DNA of 64,000 nucleotides from Dactylosporangium aurantiacum (GTDB lineage Bacteria > Actinomycetota > Actinomycetes > Mycobacteriales > Micromonosporaceae): the NCBI RefSeq assembly GCF_000716715.1, contig NZ_JNYJ01000007.1, positions 62,001-126,000 of the forward strand, written 5' to 3'. The stretch's first letter is position 1, and each line of letters starts with the position of its first letter. Position numbers and translations under genes: made by a program. A model generated the notes under the pieces. That model did not search any database, had not been told where the DNA came from, and was given only the letters and a program-made list of their open reading frames with translations. Positions 25,251-35,031 of the stretch are shown here, piece by piece.

Positions 25251-26063
25251 ATGCGGAAGCTCTGGGCGGAGTTCAAGGCGATCGCGATCGGCGGCACCGT
25301 CTTGGACCTGGCATTGGGCTTCATCATCGGCTCGGCGTTCGCCACGCTCGTGCAGTCGTTCGTGACGAACCTGTTCCTGCAGGTCGTCGCGTCCGTCGTG
25401 GGCGAGCCGGACTTCCAGAAGCTGCAGATCACGCTGCACCGCACCCCGATCAAGTACGGGGTGTTCCTCAACGACCTGCTGCAGTTCCTGCTGCTGGCGG
25501 TCGCCCTGTTCGTGATCATCAAGTTCATGACCTGGATCGGCGTGGAGCGCGGCCGGTCCCTCGACCAGCGGCAGTGCCCGTTCTGCTACGACCGGATCCC
25601 GGGCGCCGCGCTGATCTGCCGCTCCTGCGGCCAGCAGCTCGTCGAGGACCTGCCGACCCTCGCCGAGGCCGAGCACCTGCTCGACGAGCGGGAGGCGCGC
25701 CGCTGGCCGACGCTGCCCGTGCTGCCGCTGCCGCCGCTCGTGATCCCGCGCCGGCGCCCGCCGAGCGGCCCGCCGACGTCACCGACCCCGACGAATCCGA
25801 CGAGCCCGGCGCCCACCCGCGACGAGACGCGCGCCGGTGCGCCCCCGACCGGCGAACCGTCCGGCGGCGCGCCCGCGCCCACCGAGCAGCCCACCGAGCC
25901 CACCGAGCAGCCCACGGAGCCCACCGGGCAGCCCACCGGTGCCGGTGAGGACGAGACCGCCGCCGGGGCTACCGCCAGCGGGGACGGGACCCCGGGCGGG
26001 CGCTCTGCCGCCAGCGCGACACCGGCGCCGGAGCCGCCGCCGGCGCGCCGGCCCGCCGGCTGA
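25251..26063 (+). CDS. mscL: MscL-like mechanosensitive channel with zinc ribbon and Pro/Thr-rich tail
   Basis: A 270-residue protein. Residues 1-100 are MscL-like: FKAIAIGGTVLDLALGFIIGSAF (first helix), then LQFLLLAVALFVIIKFM (second helix). Unlike usual MscL of 130-150 residues, a zinc ribbon follows (Cys109, Cys112, Cys123, Cys126 in CPFC-N10-CRSC) and then a low-complexity Pro/Thr/Glu tail of about 120 residues with PTEQPTEP repeats. It would release solutes on hypo-osmotic shock; the extra domain is predicted cytosolic. The last 95 bp overlap the convergent accE gene. Leaderless start. Confidence 0.85.
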   Translation: MRKLWAEFKAIAIGGTVLDLALGFIIGSAFATLVQSFVTNLFLQVVASVVGEPDFQKLQITLHRTPIKYGVFLNDLLQFLLLAVALFVIIKFMTWIGVERGRSLDQRQCPFCYDRIPGAALICRSCGQQLVEDLPTLAEAEHLLDEREARRWPTLPVLPLPPLVIPRRRPPSGPPTSPTPTNPTSPAPTRDETRAGAPPTGEPSGGAPAPTEQPTEPTEQPTEPTGQPTGAGEDETAAGATASGDGTPGGRSAASATPAPEPPPARRPAG

Positions 26064-26142
26064 GCAACACGCCGACGATCGCCGCGACCTCCTCGGCCGT
26101 CGGCGTGCCGCGGACGACCTTGAACAGCGGTTCCTCGGCCAC
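25969..26142 (-). CDS. accE: Acyl-CoA carboxylase epsilon subunit
   Basis: A 57-residue AccE-type protein: VAEEPLFKVVRGTPTAEEVAAIVGVLLSRR, the conserved FKVxRGxPTxEExAAxxxVL pattern, then a basic tail. Epsilon subunits stabilise and stimulate the alpha-beta acyl-CoA carboxylase holoenzyme in actinobacteria. GTG 26142 has AGGGAG upstream. It usually lies directly behind accD; here a 4.2-kb two-gene segment separates them. Its 3' half runs antisense through the end of the MscL gene. Confidence 0.85.
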   Translation of the reverse strand: MAEEPLFKVVRGTPTAEEVAAIVGVLLSRRAGAPAAAPAPVSRWRQSARPGSRPRWR

Positions 26143-26229
26143 CGTGACTCCCTGAAAGTGTGCGAAACGTTGCCGTCCTGCGAGCATACGCATGCATCGG
26201 CGGCGCATACTCAAGCGGAACGGGAGTCG

Positions 26230-28440
26230 ATGGCGAGTTTGGGGGGCGCATTGACAAACGTCCCATTCCGGGTGGCTTCGACGCTCGGCGTCGGCGTGCT
26301 GCTCGCGATGCTGCTGCCGGCGGCGCCCGCCGGGGCCCGCGAGGGCGAGCAGCCGGCGTCCGTCTCCGCCTCACTGCGCTACCGGATCACGTTCGTGGCG
26401 CGCTCCTGCGACTCGTACGCCGACGTCATGGCCAACCGCGTCCGCGACGACCGGATCGAGGCCGCGTCGGCGCCGGGCCGGGGCAGCGCCTACAAGGACG
26501 GCCAGGCGGTCGACCCGGCGATCGAGGCGGCCAACGGCACCGGCTGCACGGCGCTGCCCGGCTGGCACTTCTCGCTGGGGCCCGGCCAGGAGAAGAAGGG
26601 CGCGCTGTCGACGGTGACCACGCCCGCCGTGGACTCGGGTGAGACCGCCGCCCAGGTGCCGCTGCTCGACGCGACCGGGCGCAGGACCGACAAGCTGATC
26701 GACGGCGCGGTCACCCTGCAGCTGTCGCCGGAGCAGGCGAGCGCGGCCACCCACCGGCAGCTGTGGGTGCAGGGCGGCACGCCCGGCGACCCGCTGCTGG
26801 CCGGCACCCGGCCCGGGTACGGCTTCGGCGTCCTGCGCTGCGCCGCCGACGGCCACGCCGGTGGCAACGTGCAGTGGCTCGGCTTCCCGGCCGGCGTGCG
26901 GCACGTGTTCTGCTACGCGTACTACGTGAAGGACGCCCAGGTCCCGGGCACGCTCGTGGTGAAGGCCCGCACCGCGACGCCGGTCGGCTACCCGCAGCGC
27001 TTCGCCTTCGACGCCAGCGCCAGCTACGCCGCCGACCAGAAGATCTATGCCGACCCGGGCGTCGACGCGACCCTGGTGCGCAGCTCCGGCGGGGCACCGG
27101 GCACGGTCGTGTCCCGCACCCCGGCCGGCTGGACGCTGAGCGACCTGAGCTGCGTGAAGAGCGGCGCCGGGCGCAGCCTCACCACCACCGACGTGCCGTC
27201 CGGCACGGCCACCGTGACCCTCGCCGCCGGTGAGGTCGTCACCTGCACGTTCACGTACACCCCGCCGGCGTCGCCGCCCGGGCTGACGCTGCGGCTGTTC
27301 GGCGACGCGCCCGGCGGCGCGTTCAACCTGTCGGTCTCCTCCGGCGGCGGCGCCGACCCGCCGCGCCTGCTGCAGGCCGCGCCGGCCGGCGACGGCTCCG
27401 CGGTCGTCGCGACCGGCGCCGACCTGTCCACGCTGCTGCCGGGCGCGTACCCGGTGACGCTGACCGCTCCGGCCGGCGAGGCCGCCGCGTGGAGCCTCAC
27501 CGGGGCGGCCTGCGGCGGCACCGAGCTCAAACCCGAAGGGCTCTCCGTCACGGTCCTGGTGACCGCCGGCGCCCCCACCGACTGCGCGCTGCGGGTCACC
27601 CGCAAGGGTGGCGCCATCCAGCTGCGGTCGGTGACCGTCGGCGGCATCGGCGCGGCGTCGTTCGTGGTCACGCCGCGCGGCCAGGGCGTGCCCGGCTGGT
27701 CCGGGGTGGCGACCACCACCGCCTTCGGCGAGGCCGCGACCGCCCAGGGCATGCCCGCCGCGCTGCCGCTCGGGGAGTACCTGGTGACGCCGCTGCCGCC
27801 ACTGGCCACCGTCGACGGCAGCTGGCGGCTCAGCTCGTTCGCCTGCGACCCGGGCGAGTCGCAGGACGTGCCCAACCTCGGCGCCGACGTCGTGCCGCTC
27901 ACCGCCGCCGAGCCGGCCGCGAAGTGCACCGCGACCTACCTGTTCGACGAGGCGCACCAGCTGCAGGCGGTGGTGCGGTTCGCGGGCAGCACCAGCGGCC
28001 GCGGTGGCCCGATCGTGCTCGACCTGGAGTGCACCGACGGCTCCACCGGCCGGGTCGTGCTGCCCGAGGACGACAACAGCGAGGCCACGCTGCCGGCCCC
28101 GCTGGGCTTCCTCGACCCGGCGCGGTGCACGGTGCAGCGCCCGTCGGCCCCGGTCTCGGGCGGGGCCACGGTCACCGTCGGCGCGACCCTCGACCCGGCG
28201 CCCGGCAACGCGCCGCTGGCCGTCCCGGGCGCCGTCGCCATCGGCGAGGACGCCGGCAAGGACGTCGACCTGTACACCGTGACCGTCACGGTGACCTTCA
28301 CCGCCGACGACGCGGCACCGACCCAGCAGAAGGTGCTGGACACGTTCCGCATCCTCCCGGTGGCGCTGATCGGCGCCGGTCTGGTCGGTATCGGGCTGGT
28401 CATCCTGTTGGTCATGGTGCTGCGGTCCCGCACCGACTGA
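26230..28440 (+). CDS. Large secreted surface protein anchored by a C-terminal helix
   Basis: A 736-residue exported protein. A signal peptide (FRVASTLGVGVLLAMLLPAAPAGA) precedes a long beta-rich ectodomain with paired cysteines and repeated modules ending in TCTFTYTPP or KCTATYLF, resembling SpaA/prealbumin-like surface repeats. One membrane helix (LPVALIGAGLVGIGLVILLVMVL) and RSRTD form the C-terminus, giving a type I topology. No LPxTG is present. No enzymatic motif is recognised. Start ATG 26230 has a poorly placed GGGAG; TTG 26254 is an alternative. The next gene encodes a kinase. Confidence 0.7.
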   Translation: MASLGGALTNVPFRVASTLGVGVLLAMLLPAAPAGAREGEQPASVSASLRYRITFVARSCDSYADVMANRVRDDRIEAASAPGRGSAYKDGQAVDPAIEAANGTGCTALPGWHFSLGPGQEKKGALSTVTTPAVDSGETAAQVPLLDATGRRTDKLIDGAVTLQLSPEQASAATHRQLWVQGGTPGDPLLAGTRPGYGFGVLRCAADGHAGGNVQWLGFPAGVRHVFCYAYYVKDAQVPGTLVVKARTATPVGYPQRFAFDASASYAADQKIYADPGVDATLVRSSGGAPGTVVSRTPAGWTLSDLSCVKSGAGRSLTTTDVPSGTATVTLAAGEVVTCTFTYTPPASPPGLTLRLFGDAPGGAFNLSVSSGGGADPPRLLQAAPAGDGSAVVATGADLSTLLPGAYPVTLTAPAGEAAAWSLTGAACGGTELKPEGLSVTVLVTAGAPTDCALRVTRKGGAIQLRSVTVGGIGAASFVVTPRGQGVPGWSGVATTTAFGEAATAQGMPAALPLGEYLVTPLPPLATVDGSWRLSSFACDPGESQDVPNLGADVVPLTAAEPAAKCTATYLFDEAHQLQAVVRFAGSTSGRGGPIVLDLECTDGSTGRVVLPEDDNSEATLPAPLGFLDPARCTVQRPSAPVSGGATVTVGATLDPAPGNAPLAVPGAVAIGEDAGKDVDLYTVTVTVTFTADDAAPTQQKVLDTFRILPVALIGAGLVGIGLVILLVMVLRSRTD

Positions 28441-28502
28441 CCGGAGTGACCTGAGCAGGATCCGGGCTGTCTGGAACGTGCGCCCGTTGGGTAGCGTCTG
28501 CG

Positions 28503-30446
28503 GTGATGACGCAGTCCAGATCCCTGATCGCCGAGCGCTACCGACTGATCGAGTCGCTCGGCGCCGGTGGCATGGGCCGGGTGTGGCTCGCCCGCGACGA
28601 GATGCTGCGCCGCGACGTCGCGATCAAGGAGGTCATCCCGCCCGAGGGGCTGACCCCCGAGGAGCGGGAGGAGCTGCGGCTGCGCACCCTGCGCGAGGCC
28701 CGCGCCGCGGCCCGGCTCAACGACGCCAACGTGGTGCGCATCTACGACGTCGTGCAGACCGAGCATGCACCGTGGATCGTGATGGAGTACGTGCCGTCGC
28801 GCTCGCTGCACCAGGTCATCACCGACGACGGCCCGCTGCCGCCGGAACGGGCCGCGCAGATCGGCCTCGCCGTGCTCAACGCGCTGAAGGCCGCGCACGC
28901 CGCCGGGGTGCTGCACCGCGACGTCAAACCCGGCAACGTGCTGCTCGCCGACACCGGCCGGGTCGTGCTCACCGACTTCGGGCTCGCCGTCTTCGAGGGC
29001 GGCGACGGTGCGGTCACCCGTCCGGGGCTGATCCTCGGCTCCCCGCAGTACATCTCGCCGGAGCGGGCCCGCGAGGGCACCTCCGGACCCGAGTCCGACC
29101 TGTGGTCGCTCGGCGCCACCCTGTACGCCGCCGTCGAGGGCCGCTCCCCGTACGCGCGCTCCACCACGTACGCGACGCTGACCGCCCTCGCGACGGAGGA
29201 ACCCGACCCGCCGACCCGCGCCGGCGTGCTCAAGCCGGTGCTCAACGCGCTGCTGCGCAAGGACCCGCGGGCCCGCGCCGGCGTCGCCGAGACCGAGCGG
29301 CTGCTGCAGCGCGCCGCGGCCGGCGAGGGCCGGGTCTGGTCGTGGAGCCTGCCCCGGCCGCGCCGGTCCCGGGAGGGGCACCCGGGCGGGCCCCGTGTCC
29401 TGTCCGGCGGCCTCTCGCGCGGCGCGTCGTCGCGCGGCTCCTCGCAGCCGCTCGGCGGCGGCTCCCCGCAGCAGGACGCCCCGGTCAGCTCGCCGCCCGC
29501 AGGGCTGGAGGAGGTCAGCCCGGCACCGGCCGGCGCCGGCGCCCAGCGGTGGAACCAGGGGCCGTTCGCCGACGCCCCCGCCCAGATCGACTTCCCCGGC
29601 CAGGCCCGCGGCAGCGCGGCGGTGCCGGCCGACCCGCCCGGCGGCGCCGGCCTCGACGCCCGCACCGCGCGGCCGGACACGCCCGGGGAGGCGGCCGGCG
29701 ACGACCGCGTCGGCACCGTCCCGCCCGGGCAGCACCGCGGCCGCTGGATCGCCGCCGTCCTCGTCGCCCTGGCCCTGCTCGCCGGGGCGATCGTCATGAT
29801 CGTCGGCTCCGGCGACGACGGTCAGCAGGGTCGGCAGGGCCGGCAGCAGGGCGGGCCGTCCGGCGCGCAGGCCACCAACCTGCCGGCCGGGCCGGCGACG
29901 ACCGGCGCGTCCGGTCCCGCCCCGAGCGAGTCGCCGCAGGTCCGGGGCACCATCGGCGGCACGGTCATGGACCTGCCGGCGGGCTTCCACTGGGAGACCG
30001 ACGCCACGTACGGCTGGGCGGTCGCCGTGCCGAACGGCTGGGTCCGGTCGGTCAAGAAGCCCAGCTACCCGTCGATGATCTCCTTCACCGACCCGCTCGA
30101 CGGGCGGTGGGAGATGGCGATCGACACGTCGTTCAACCCGCCGAAGGGCGACCCCGTCGACGACTGGCGCGGCCAGGAGCAGGCGCGGCTGCGCGACGGG
30201 CTCTACCCCGCCTACCAGCAGGTCAAGATCGTGCCGATCGACTTCCGCGACGGCTGGGCCTGCGCCGACTGGCAGTGGCGGTACACGGCGACGAACGGCC
30301 GCCTGCACATCTCCAACATGGGCTGCCGGGTCAACCCCGGCCGGGGCCACGCCATCTACTGGCAGACCCCGGACGCGTTGTGGGACGACTCCGCGACCGT
30401 CAACAAGTTCAACATCGTGAAGCTGTCGTTCCGGGTGACGGCCTGA
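28503..30446 (+). CDS. Transmembrane serine/threonine protein kinase
   Basis: A 647-residue Hanks-type kinase. Glycine loop LGAGGMGRVW, Lys42 in VAIKEV, catalytic HRDVKPGN (Asp140), DFG at 158-160 and SPQYISPERA are intact, so it should be active. After a Pro/Ser/Gly-rich juxtamembrane segment comes a single helix at about 415-436 (WIAAVLVALALLAGAIVMI) and an extracytoplasmic sensor domain of about 200 residues without PASTA repeats. GTG 28503 lies 5 nt after TAGCGT (ATG 28506 at 8 nt), a leaderless arrangement. Ligand unknown. Confidence 0.93.
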   Translation: MMTQSRSLIAERYRLIESLGAGGMGRVWLARDEMLRRDVAIKEVIPPEGLTPEEREELRLRTLREARAAARLNDANVVRIYDVVQTEHAPWIVMEYVPSRSLHQVITDDGPLPPERAAQIGLAVLNALKAAHAAGVLHRDVKPGNVLLADTGRVVLTDFGLAVFEGGDGAVTRPGLILGSPQYISPERAREGTSGPESDLWSLGATLYAAVEGRSPYARSTTYATLTALATEEPDPPTRAGVLKPVLNALLRKDPRARAGVAETERLLQRAAAGEGRVWSWSLPRPRRSREGHPGGPRVLSGGLSRGASSRGSSQPLGGGSPQQDAPVSSPPAGLEEVSPAPAGAGAQRWNQGPFADAPAQIDFPGQARGSAAVPADPPGGAGLDARTARPDTPGEAAGDDRVGTVPPGQHRGRWIAAVLVALALLAGAIVMIVGSGDDGQQGRQGRQQGGPSGAQATNLPAGPATTGASGPAPSESPQVRGTIGGTVMDLPAGFHWETDATYGWAVAVPNGWVRSVKKPSYPSMISFTDPLDGRWEMAIDTSFNPPKGDPVDDWRGQEQARLRDGLYPAYQQVKIVPIDFRDGWACADWQWRYTATNGRLHISNMGCRVNPGRGHAIYWQTPDALWDDSATVNKFNIVKLSFRVTA

Positions 30447-30454
30447 CGCACCGG

Positions 30455-32050
30455 CTAGAGCGGGATGTTGCCGTGCTTCTTCGGCGGCAGCGTCTCGCGC
30501 TTGGTCCGCAGCAGCCGCAGCGCCCGCACGATCTCCACCCGCGTGGTCGACGGCGCGATGACCCCGTCGATGTAGCCGCGCTCGGCCGCCACGTACGGGT
30601 TGGCCAGGGTGTCCTCGTACTCCTGGATCAGCTCGGCGCGCAGTGCCGCCGGGTCCTGCGCGTCGCGCAGCTCCTGCCGGTACAGGATGTTCACCGCGCC
30701 CTGCGCGCCCATGACCGCGATCTGGGCCGTCGGCCAGGCGAAGTTCAGGTCGGCGCCGAGGTGCTTGGAGCCCATGACGTCGTACGCGCCGCCGTACGCC
30801 TTGCGGGTGATGACGGTGACCTTGGGGACGGTGGCCTCGGCGTAGGCGTAGATGAGCTTCGCGCCGCGCCGGATGATGCCGTCCCACTCCTGGCTGGCGC
30901 CGGGCAGGAAGCCGGGCACGTCGACGAACGTGAGGATCGGGATGTTGAACGCGTCGCAGGTCCGCACGAACCGGGCCGCCTTCTCCGACGCGTCGATGTC
31001 CAGGCAGCCGGCGAAGTGCATCGGCTGGTTCGCCACGACACCGACCGGGTGGCCCTCGACCCGGCCGAAGCCGATCAGGATGTTCTGCGCGAACAGCGGC
31101 TGCACCTCGAGGAAGTCCTCGACGACCGACTCGATCACGGTGTGCATGTCGTACGGCTGGTTCGCCGAGTCCGGGATGACGGCGTCCAGCGCGAGGTCCT
31201 CGTCGGTCAGCTCGAGCGACGCGGGCAGCGGCACGACCGGCACGTCGTCCATGTTGTTCGACGGCAGGTACGACAGCAGCGCCTTCACGTACTCGATCGC
31301 GTCGTCCTCGTCGGAGGCCAGGTAGTGCGCGTTGCCGGACTTCGTGTTGTGCGTCCGCGCCCCGCCCAGCTCCTCGAACTCGACGTCCTCGCCGGTCACC
31401 GTCTTGATCACGTCGGGGCCGGTGATGAACATGTGCGAGGTCTGGTCGACCATCACGGTGAAGTCGGTGACGGCGGGGGAGTAGACCGCGCCGCCCGCGC
31501 ACGGCCCCATGATCAGTGAGATCTGCGGGATGACGCCGGAGGCCCGTACGTTGCGGAAGAAGATCTCGCCGTAGAGCCCGAGCGAGACGACGCCCTCCTG
31601 GATGCGGGCGCCGCCGGAGTCGTTGATCCCGACGACCGGGCAGCCGATCTTCATCGCCAGGTCCATGACCTTGACGATCTTCTCGCCGAAGACCTCGCCG
31701 AGGCTGCCGCCGAAGATCGTGAAGTCCTGCGCGAAGACGCAGATCTGGCGGCCGTCGACGGTGCCGTACCCGGTGACGACGCCGTCGCCGTAGGGCCGGG
31801 TCCGCTCCAGGCCGAAGTTGGTGGACCGGTGCCGGGCCAGCTCGTCGAGCTCGACGAACGACCCGGGGTCGAGCAGCATGTCGATCCGCTCACGCGCGGT
31901 CTTCTTGCCCCTGGCGTGCTGTTTCTCCACCGCCCGGGCCGAGCCCGCGTGCACCGCCTCGTCGGTGCGCCGGCTCAGATCGGCCAGCTTCCCGGCGGTC
32001 GTGTGGATGTCCGCGCCGACACCAACCTGCTCAATGGTCACGTCGGGCAT
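30455..32050 (-). CDS. accD: Propionyl/acyl-CoA carboxylase beta subunit
   Basis: A 531-residue carboxyltransferase that moves CO2 from biotin to propionyl- or acetyl-CoA. It begins [20 protein letters not shown] after a short leader. Features: [18 protein letters not shown], the first oxyanion region [24 protein letters not shown], and in the C-terminal half [25 protein letters not shown]. The product supplies methylmalonyl-CoA or malonyl-CoA for lipids and polyketides. ATG 32050 is chosen; ATG 32086 would add 12 residues. It is divergent to birA. Confidence 0.95.
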   Translation of the reverse strand: MPDVTIEQVGVGADIHTTAGKLADLSRRTDEAVHAGSARAVEKQHARGKKTARERIDMLLDPGSFVELDELARHRSTNFGLERTRPYGDGVVTGYGTVDGRQICVFAQDFTIFGGSLGEVFGEKIVKVMDLAMKIGCPVVGINDSGGARIQEGVVSLGLYGEIFFRNVRASGVIPQISLIMGPCAGGAVYSPAVTDFTVMVDQTSHMFITGPDVIKTVTGEDVEFEELGGARTHNTKSGNAHYLASDEDDAIEYVKALLSYLPSNNMDDVPVVPLPASLELTDEDLALDAVIPDSANQPYDMHTVIESVVEDFLEVQPLFAQNILIGFGRVEGHPVGVVANQPMHFAGCLDIDASEKAARFVRTCDAFNIPILTFVDVPGFLPGASQEWDGIIRRGAKLIYAYAEATVPKVTVITRKAYGGAYDVMGSKHLGADLNFAWPTAQIAVMGAQGAVNILYRQELRDAQDPAALRAELIQEYEDTLANPYVAAERGYIDGVIAPSTTRVEIVRALRLLRTKRETLPPKKHGNIPL

Positions 32051-32078
32051 CGTAATGCGGTGGGGATACGGTCGACCT

Positions 32079-32909
32079 GTGAACATTTACACCGACCTGG
32101 AGCGTCCGCCGCTGCGGGCCGCCGCGCTGCGGCGCGCGCTGGTCGTGCCCGGCGGGCTCTGGACCGACCTGCGCGTGGTCGAGGAGACCGGCTCGACCAA
32201 CGCCGATGCGGCCGCCGCCGCCCGGGCCGGCGCCGCCGAGGGGCTGGTGATCGTGGCCGAGCGGCAGACCGCGGGGCGGGGCCGGCTCGGCCGGCAGTGG
32301 CAGTCGCCGCCGCGCGCCGGGCTCGCGCTGAGCATCCTGCTGCGCCCGGCCGTGCCGTCGGCCCGCTGGGGCTGGCTGCCGCTGCTCACCGGGGTCGCGC
32401 TCGCCGAGGCGGTGCGCCGGGTGGCCCGCCTCGACGCGTACCTGAAGTGGCCCAACGACCTGTTGCTGCAGGGTGACCGCAAGACCGCCGGCATCCTCGC
32501 CGAGGGCGTCGGGGACGGTGCCGTGGTCGTCGGGATCGGCCTCAACACCACGCTGCGCGAGCATGAGCTGCCCCGCCCCGACGCGACGTCCCTCGCCCTC
32601 GCCGGGGCCGCCAGCGCCGACCGCGACCCGCTGCTGCGCGCCCTGCTGCGCGCCTTCGAGGAGGTGTACGGGCGGTGGCAGGCCGGCGACGAGGCGGGCC
32701 TGCGCGAGGCGTACCTCTTCCACTGCGGCACGATCGGGCGCCGGGTCCGGGTGGAGCTGCCCGGCGGGGCGACGCTGAGCGGGATCGCCACCGGCGTCGA
32801 CACCGACGGCCGGCTGCAGGTCACCGACCCCGGCGGCCTGGTGCACGCGGTCGCCGCCGGGGACGTGGTGCACGTCCGGGCGGACGCCGGCCCAGAGACG
32901 ACCGGGTAG
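32079..32909 (+). CDS. birA: Biotin-[acetyl-CoA-carboxylase] ligase
   Basis: A 276-residue BirA without the N-terminal DNA-binding domain, so it is a ligase only. It activates biotin with ATP and attaches it to the carboxylase BCCP Lys. Motifs: [10 protein letters not shown], the biotinyl-AMP loop [22 protein letters not shown] and GIGLNTT; a C-terminal SH3-like domain follows. GTG 32079 lies 6 nt after TACGGT (leaderless), and 28 bp separate it from accD, its functional partner. Confidence 0.95.
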   Translation: MNIYTDLERPPLRAAALRRALVVPGGLWTDLRVVEETGSTNADAAAAARAGAAEGLVIVAERQTAGRGRLGRQWQSPPRAGLALSILLRPAVPSARWGWLPLLTGVALAEAVRRVARLDAYLKWPNDLLLQGDRKTAGILAEGVGDGAVVVGIGLNTTLREHELPRPDATSLALAGAASADRDPLLRALLRAFEEVYGRWQAGDEAGLREAYLFHCGTIGRRVRVELPGGATLSGIATGVDTDGRLQVTDPGGLVHAVAAGDVVHVRADAGPETTG

Positions 32910-32974
32910 GCCAATGTCGGGCGCGCGGGGAAGGGTCTAGCCTCACCTCGACATTCATGAACGAGGAGGTTGGC

Positions 32975-33523
32975 GTGGGGTTCCCGGAAAGCGTCCTGAC
33001 CAAGGACGAGCAGGTGGTGCTGCACCTGCACCCCCACTGGAAGGCACTGTTCCTGCCGGTGCTCTGGTTCGTCCTCACCGCCGCCGCGATCGTGACCTTC
33101 GCCCTGCTGGCGGGCGTCGGCACGGTCGGCGTGCTCATCGCGGCCGGGATCGGCCTGGTGATCGTGCTCGTGGTCACCGTGTGGCCGTGGATCAAGTGGA
33201 AGACCACCCACTACGTCTTCACCAACGAGCGGGTGATCATGCGCAGCGGCGTGTTCTCCCGCAGCGGCCGGGACATCCCGCTGGGCCGGGTCAACGACGT
33301 GTCGTTCTCCCACTCGCTGTTCGAGCGGATGCTCGGCTGCGGCACGCTCACCATCGAGTCGGCCGGTGAGCGTGGCCAGGTCCAGCTGACCGACATCCCG
33401 CACGTGGAGAAGACCCAGAGCATGCTGTACGAGCTGGTCGACGCCGACCGGCAGAAGCACACCTTCGGCGACGACGACCGTCAGGCCCTCGTCGACGAGA
33501 TCAAGAACGATCCGGTGTCCTGA
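32975..33523 (+). CDS. PH domain-containing membrane protein
   Basis: A 182-residue protein with two transmembrane helices (FLPVLWFVLTAAAIVTFAL and VGVLIAAGIGLVIVLVVTV) followed by a bacterial PH (bPH2) domain: THYVFTNERVIMRSGVFSRSGRDIPLGRV. Role unknown; such proteins may assist membrane protein assembly. GTG 32975 is chosen because GAGGAGG lies 5 nt upstream, although an ATG 18 bases earlier is also in frame. A strong hairpin follows the gene. Confidence 0.88.
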   Translation: MGFPESVLTKDEQVVLHLHPHWKALFLPVLWFVLTAAAIVTFALLAGVGTVGVLIAAGIGLVIVLVVTVWPWIKWKTTHYVFTNERVIMRSGVFSRSGRDIPLGRVNDVSFSHSLFERMLGCGTLTIESAGERGQVQLTDIPHVEKTQSMLYELVDADRQKHTFGDDDRQALVDEIKNDPVS

Positions 33524-33547
33524 GCGCCCGCACCGAGGGGCGCCTTC

Positions 33548-33578
33548 GCTGAGCCGGCCTTTCTGGCGCCGGCTCAGC
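33548..33578. terminator. Bidirectional hairpin terminator
   Basis: GCTGAGCCGGC (33548-33558) and GCCGGCTCAGC (33568-33578) form a perfect 11-bp stem between the convergent PH-domain and GtrA genes. A partial direct repeat of the right arm (CCGGCTCAGCGGTGG) follows. Confidence 0.75.
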
Positions 33579-33588
33579 GGTGGCCGGC

Positions 33589-34206
33589 TCAGCGGTGGCC
33601 GGCGGGGGACTCCAGCTCGTCGAGGGTCAGCTCGGCGTCGTCGTGCGGGTGACGCGGGCCGGGCGCGACCGCGATGTCGGTGAGCGCGACCTCCAGGGCC
33701 TCCACCTCGGCCTCCAGCTCGGCGTCCGCGATCGCCTGCGGGTCGTCGGACCCGACCGGCGGGGTGAACACGAACGTCCGGTACGCCCAGAAGCGGAACA
33801 CCATGGCGATGCCGATGCCGAGCGCGCTGGCGATGTTGAAGGCCAGCCGGTCGTCGCTGTTGGTCTCGCTGAAGCCCAGCCCGTACTTGGCCACGGCCAG
33901 CACCGAGCTCTGGATCAGCAGGCCGATGCCGTTGAGCGCGAAGAACAGCGTGTATTCCCGCCGCATGCTGCGGCGGTCGCTGGCCTGGTAAGTCCACTGC
34001 CGGTTGAGGAAGTAGGACGCGGTCGTCGCGACCACCGCCGCGACGATCTTCGCCTTGAGCGGGCCGATCGACAGCAGCAGGTTGAGCACCGCGAAGTCGA
34101 TGACGGTGTTGATGCCGCCGACCGCCAGGAACTTGAACAGTTCGGTGGCGAGCGAGCGGTGCCGCTCGGGGACGAACCGGTCGCGGAGGTTGCTGGCTAG
34201 GCGCAC
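33589..34206 (-). CDS. GtrA family membrane protein
   Basis: A 205-residue GtrA-like protein with four transmembrane helices; it starts with ELFKFLAVGGINTVIDFAVLN, and has SYFLNRQWTY and FRFWAYRTFVF loops typical of the family. GtrA proteins help translocate lipid-linked sugars for cell-envelope glycans. An acidic C-terminal tail of about 50 residues is extra. GTG 34206 follows TAAGGT by 6 nt (leaderless). A second GtrA gene lies just upstream. Confidence 0.9.
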   Translation of the reverse strand: MRLASNLRDRFVPERHRSLATELFKFLAVGGINTVIDFAVLNLLLSIGPLKAKIVAAVVATTASYFLNRQWTYQASDRRSMRREYTLFFALNGIGLLIQSSVLAVAKYGLGFSETNSDDRLAFNIASALGIGIAMVFRFWAYRTFVFTPPVGSDDPQAIADAELEAEVEALEVALTDIAVAPGPRHPHDDAELTLDELESPAGHR

Positions 34207-34328
34207 CGTGCAACCTTACGGTAGGTCGCCGACCGTCGCCCCGTGGACGCCGCACACTGCGGGGCAGCTCACCCGCATCTTGACCACTGTGCAACCAGGT
34301 CGTTACCTGCCGACAAGTTTCGGGCGGG

Positions 34329-34823
34329 TCAGGCCGGTTCGGCGCTCTTGCGGAAGACGATGTTGCGGTACGACCAGAAGCGGAACAGCGTTCCGAACGC
34401 CATGCCGACCACGTTGGCCGCGATGTTGTCGGCCAGCTTGCCCTGGAAGAACGGCCACACCGAGCCCAGCCCGTAGTGGCTCGCCCACAGGCAGGCCAGG
34501 CCGATGACCAGCCCGACGAGGTTGAACAGGAAGTACAGGGTGTACTCGCGGCGCAGGTTGGTCCGCTCCCGGTCGCGCCAGGTCCAGAACCGGTTGCCGA
34601 TGAAGGCGACCGTCGCGGCGACCACGGTGGAGATCGTCTTGGCGACCAGCGTCGGCGTGCCGCTGAACAGCAGCACGTTGAACACGGCCACGTCGACCAC
34701 GAAGGCGACGATCCCGACCGTGCCGAACTTGCCCAGCTCGCGGACCAGGTGCTCGAAGCGTGCGAACAGTCCGCGCAGGCCGCCCGGGCCTGACTGGGTC
34801 GCCACCGACTGCAGTTCTGTCAC
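34329..34823 (-). CDS. GtrA family membrane protein
   Basis: A 164-residue four-helix GtrA protein: GKFGTVGIVAFVVDVAVFNVLL, then FIGNRFWTWRDRERTNLRREYTLYF and FRFWSYRNIVF. It is a divergent paralogue of the gene at 33589-34206; the shared RREYTL motif and helix order suggest an old tandem duplication. Likely role is flipping a polyprenyl-linked sugar. GTG 34823 lies 7 nt after TACCCT (leaderless). Confidence 0.9.
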   Translation of the reverse strand: MTELQSVATQSGPGGLRGLFARFEHLVRELGKFGTVGIVAFVVDVAVFNVLLFSGTPTLVAKTISTVVAATVAFIGNRFWTWRDRERTNLRREYTLYFLFNLVGLVIGLACLWASHYGLGSVWPFFQGKLADNIAANVVGMAFGTLFRFWSYRNIVFRKSAEPA

Positions 34824-35031
34824 GTCGCAGAGGGTACGGCACCGGTGACCTCAGCGGGCACTCCGGCCACAGACCGCACGCTTTGCGCGTTGGTGCGCGG
34901 TTGACGAAAAGTTCACGCGCGATTCTGCGAACGGGTGCGAGATTCTTCGGCCCTTGTGCAGCGTTTCACAAGCTCTCACACTGCCCGGTCCCGGCGGCCG
35001 GTTTACGCTGAGGGAAATCGCTGAACGTTTC

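Noticed and set aside
28503..30446. PASTA-type PknB kinase
   Set aside because: The ectodomain after the membrane helix has no PASTA repeats; only the kinase domain matches.
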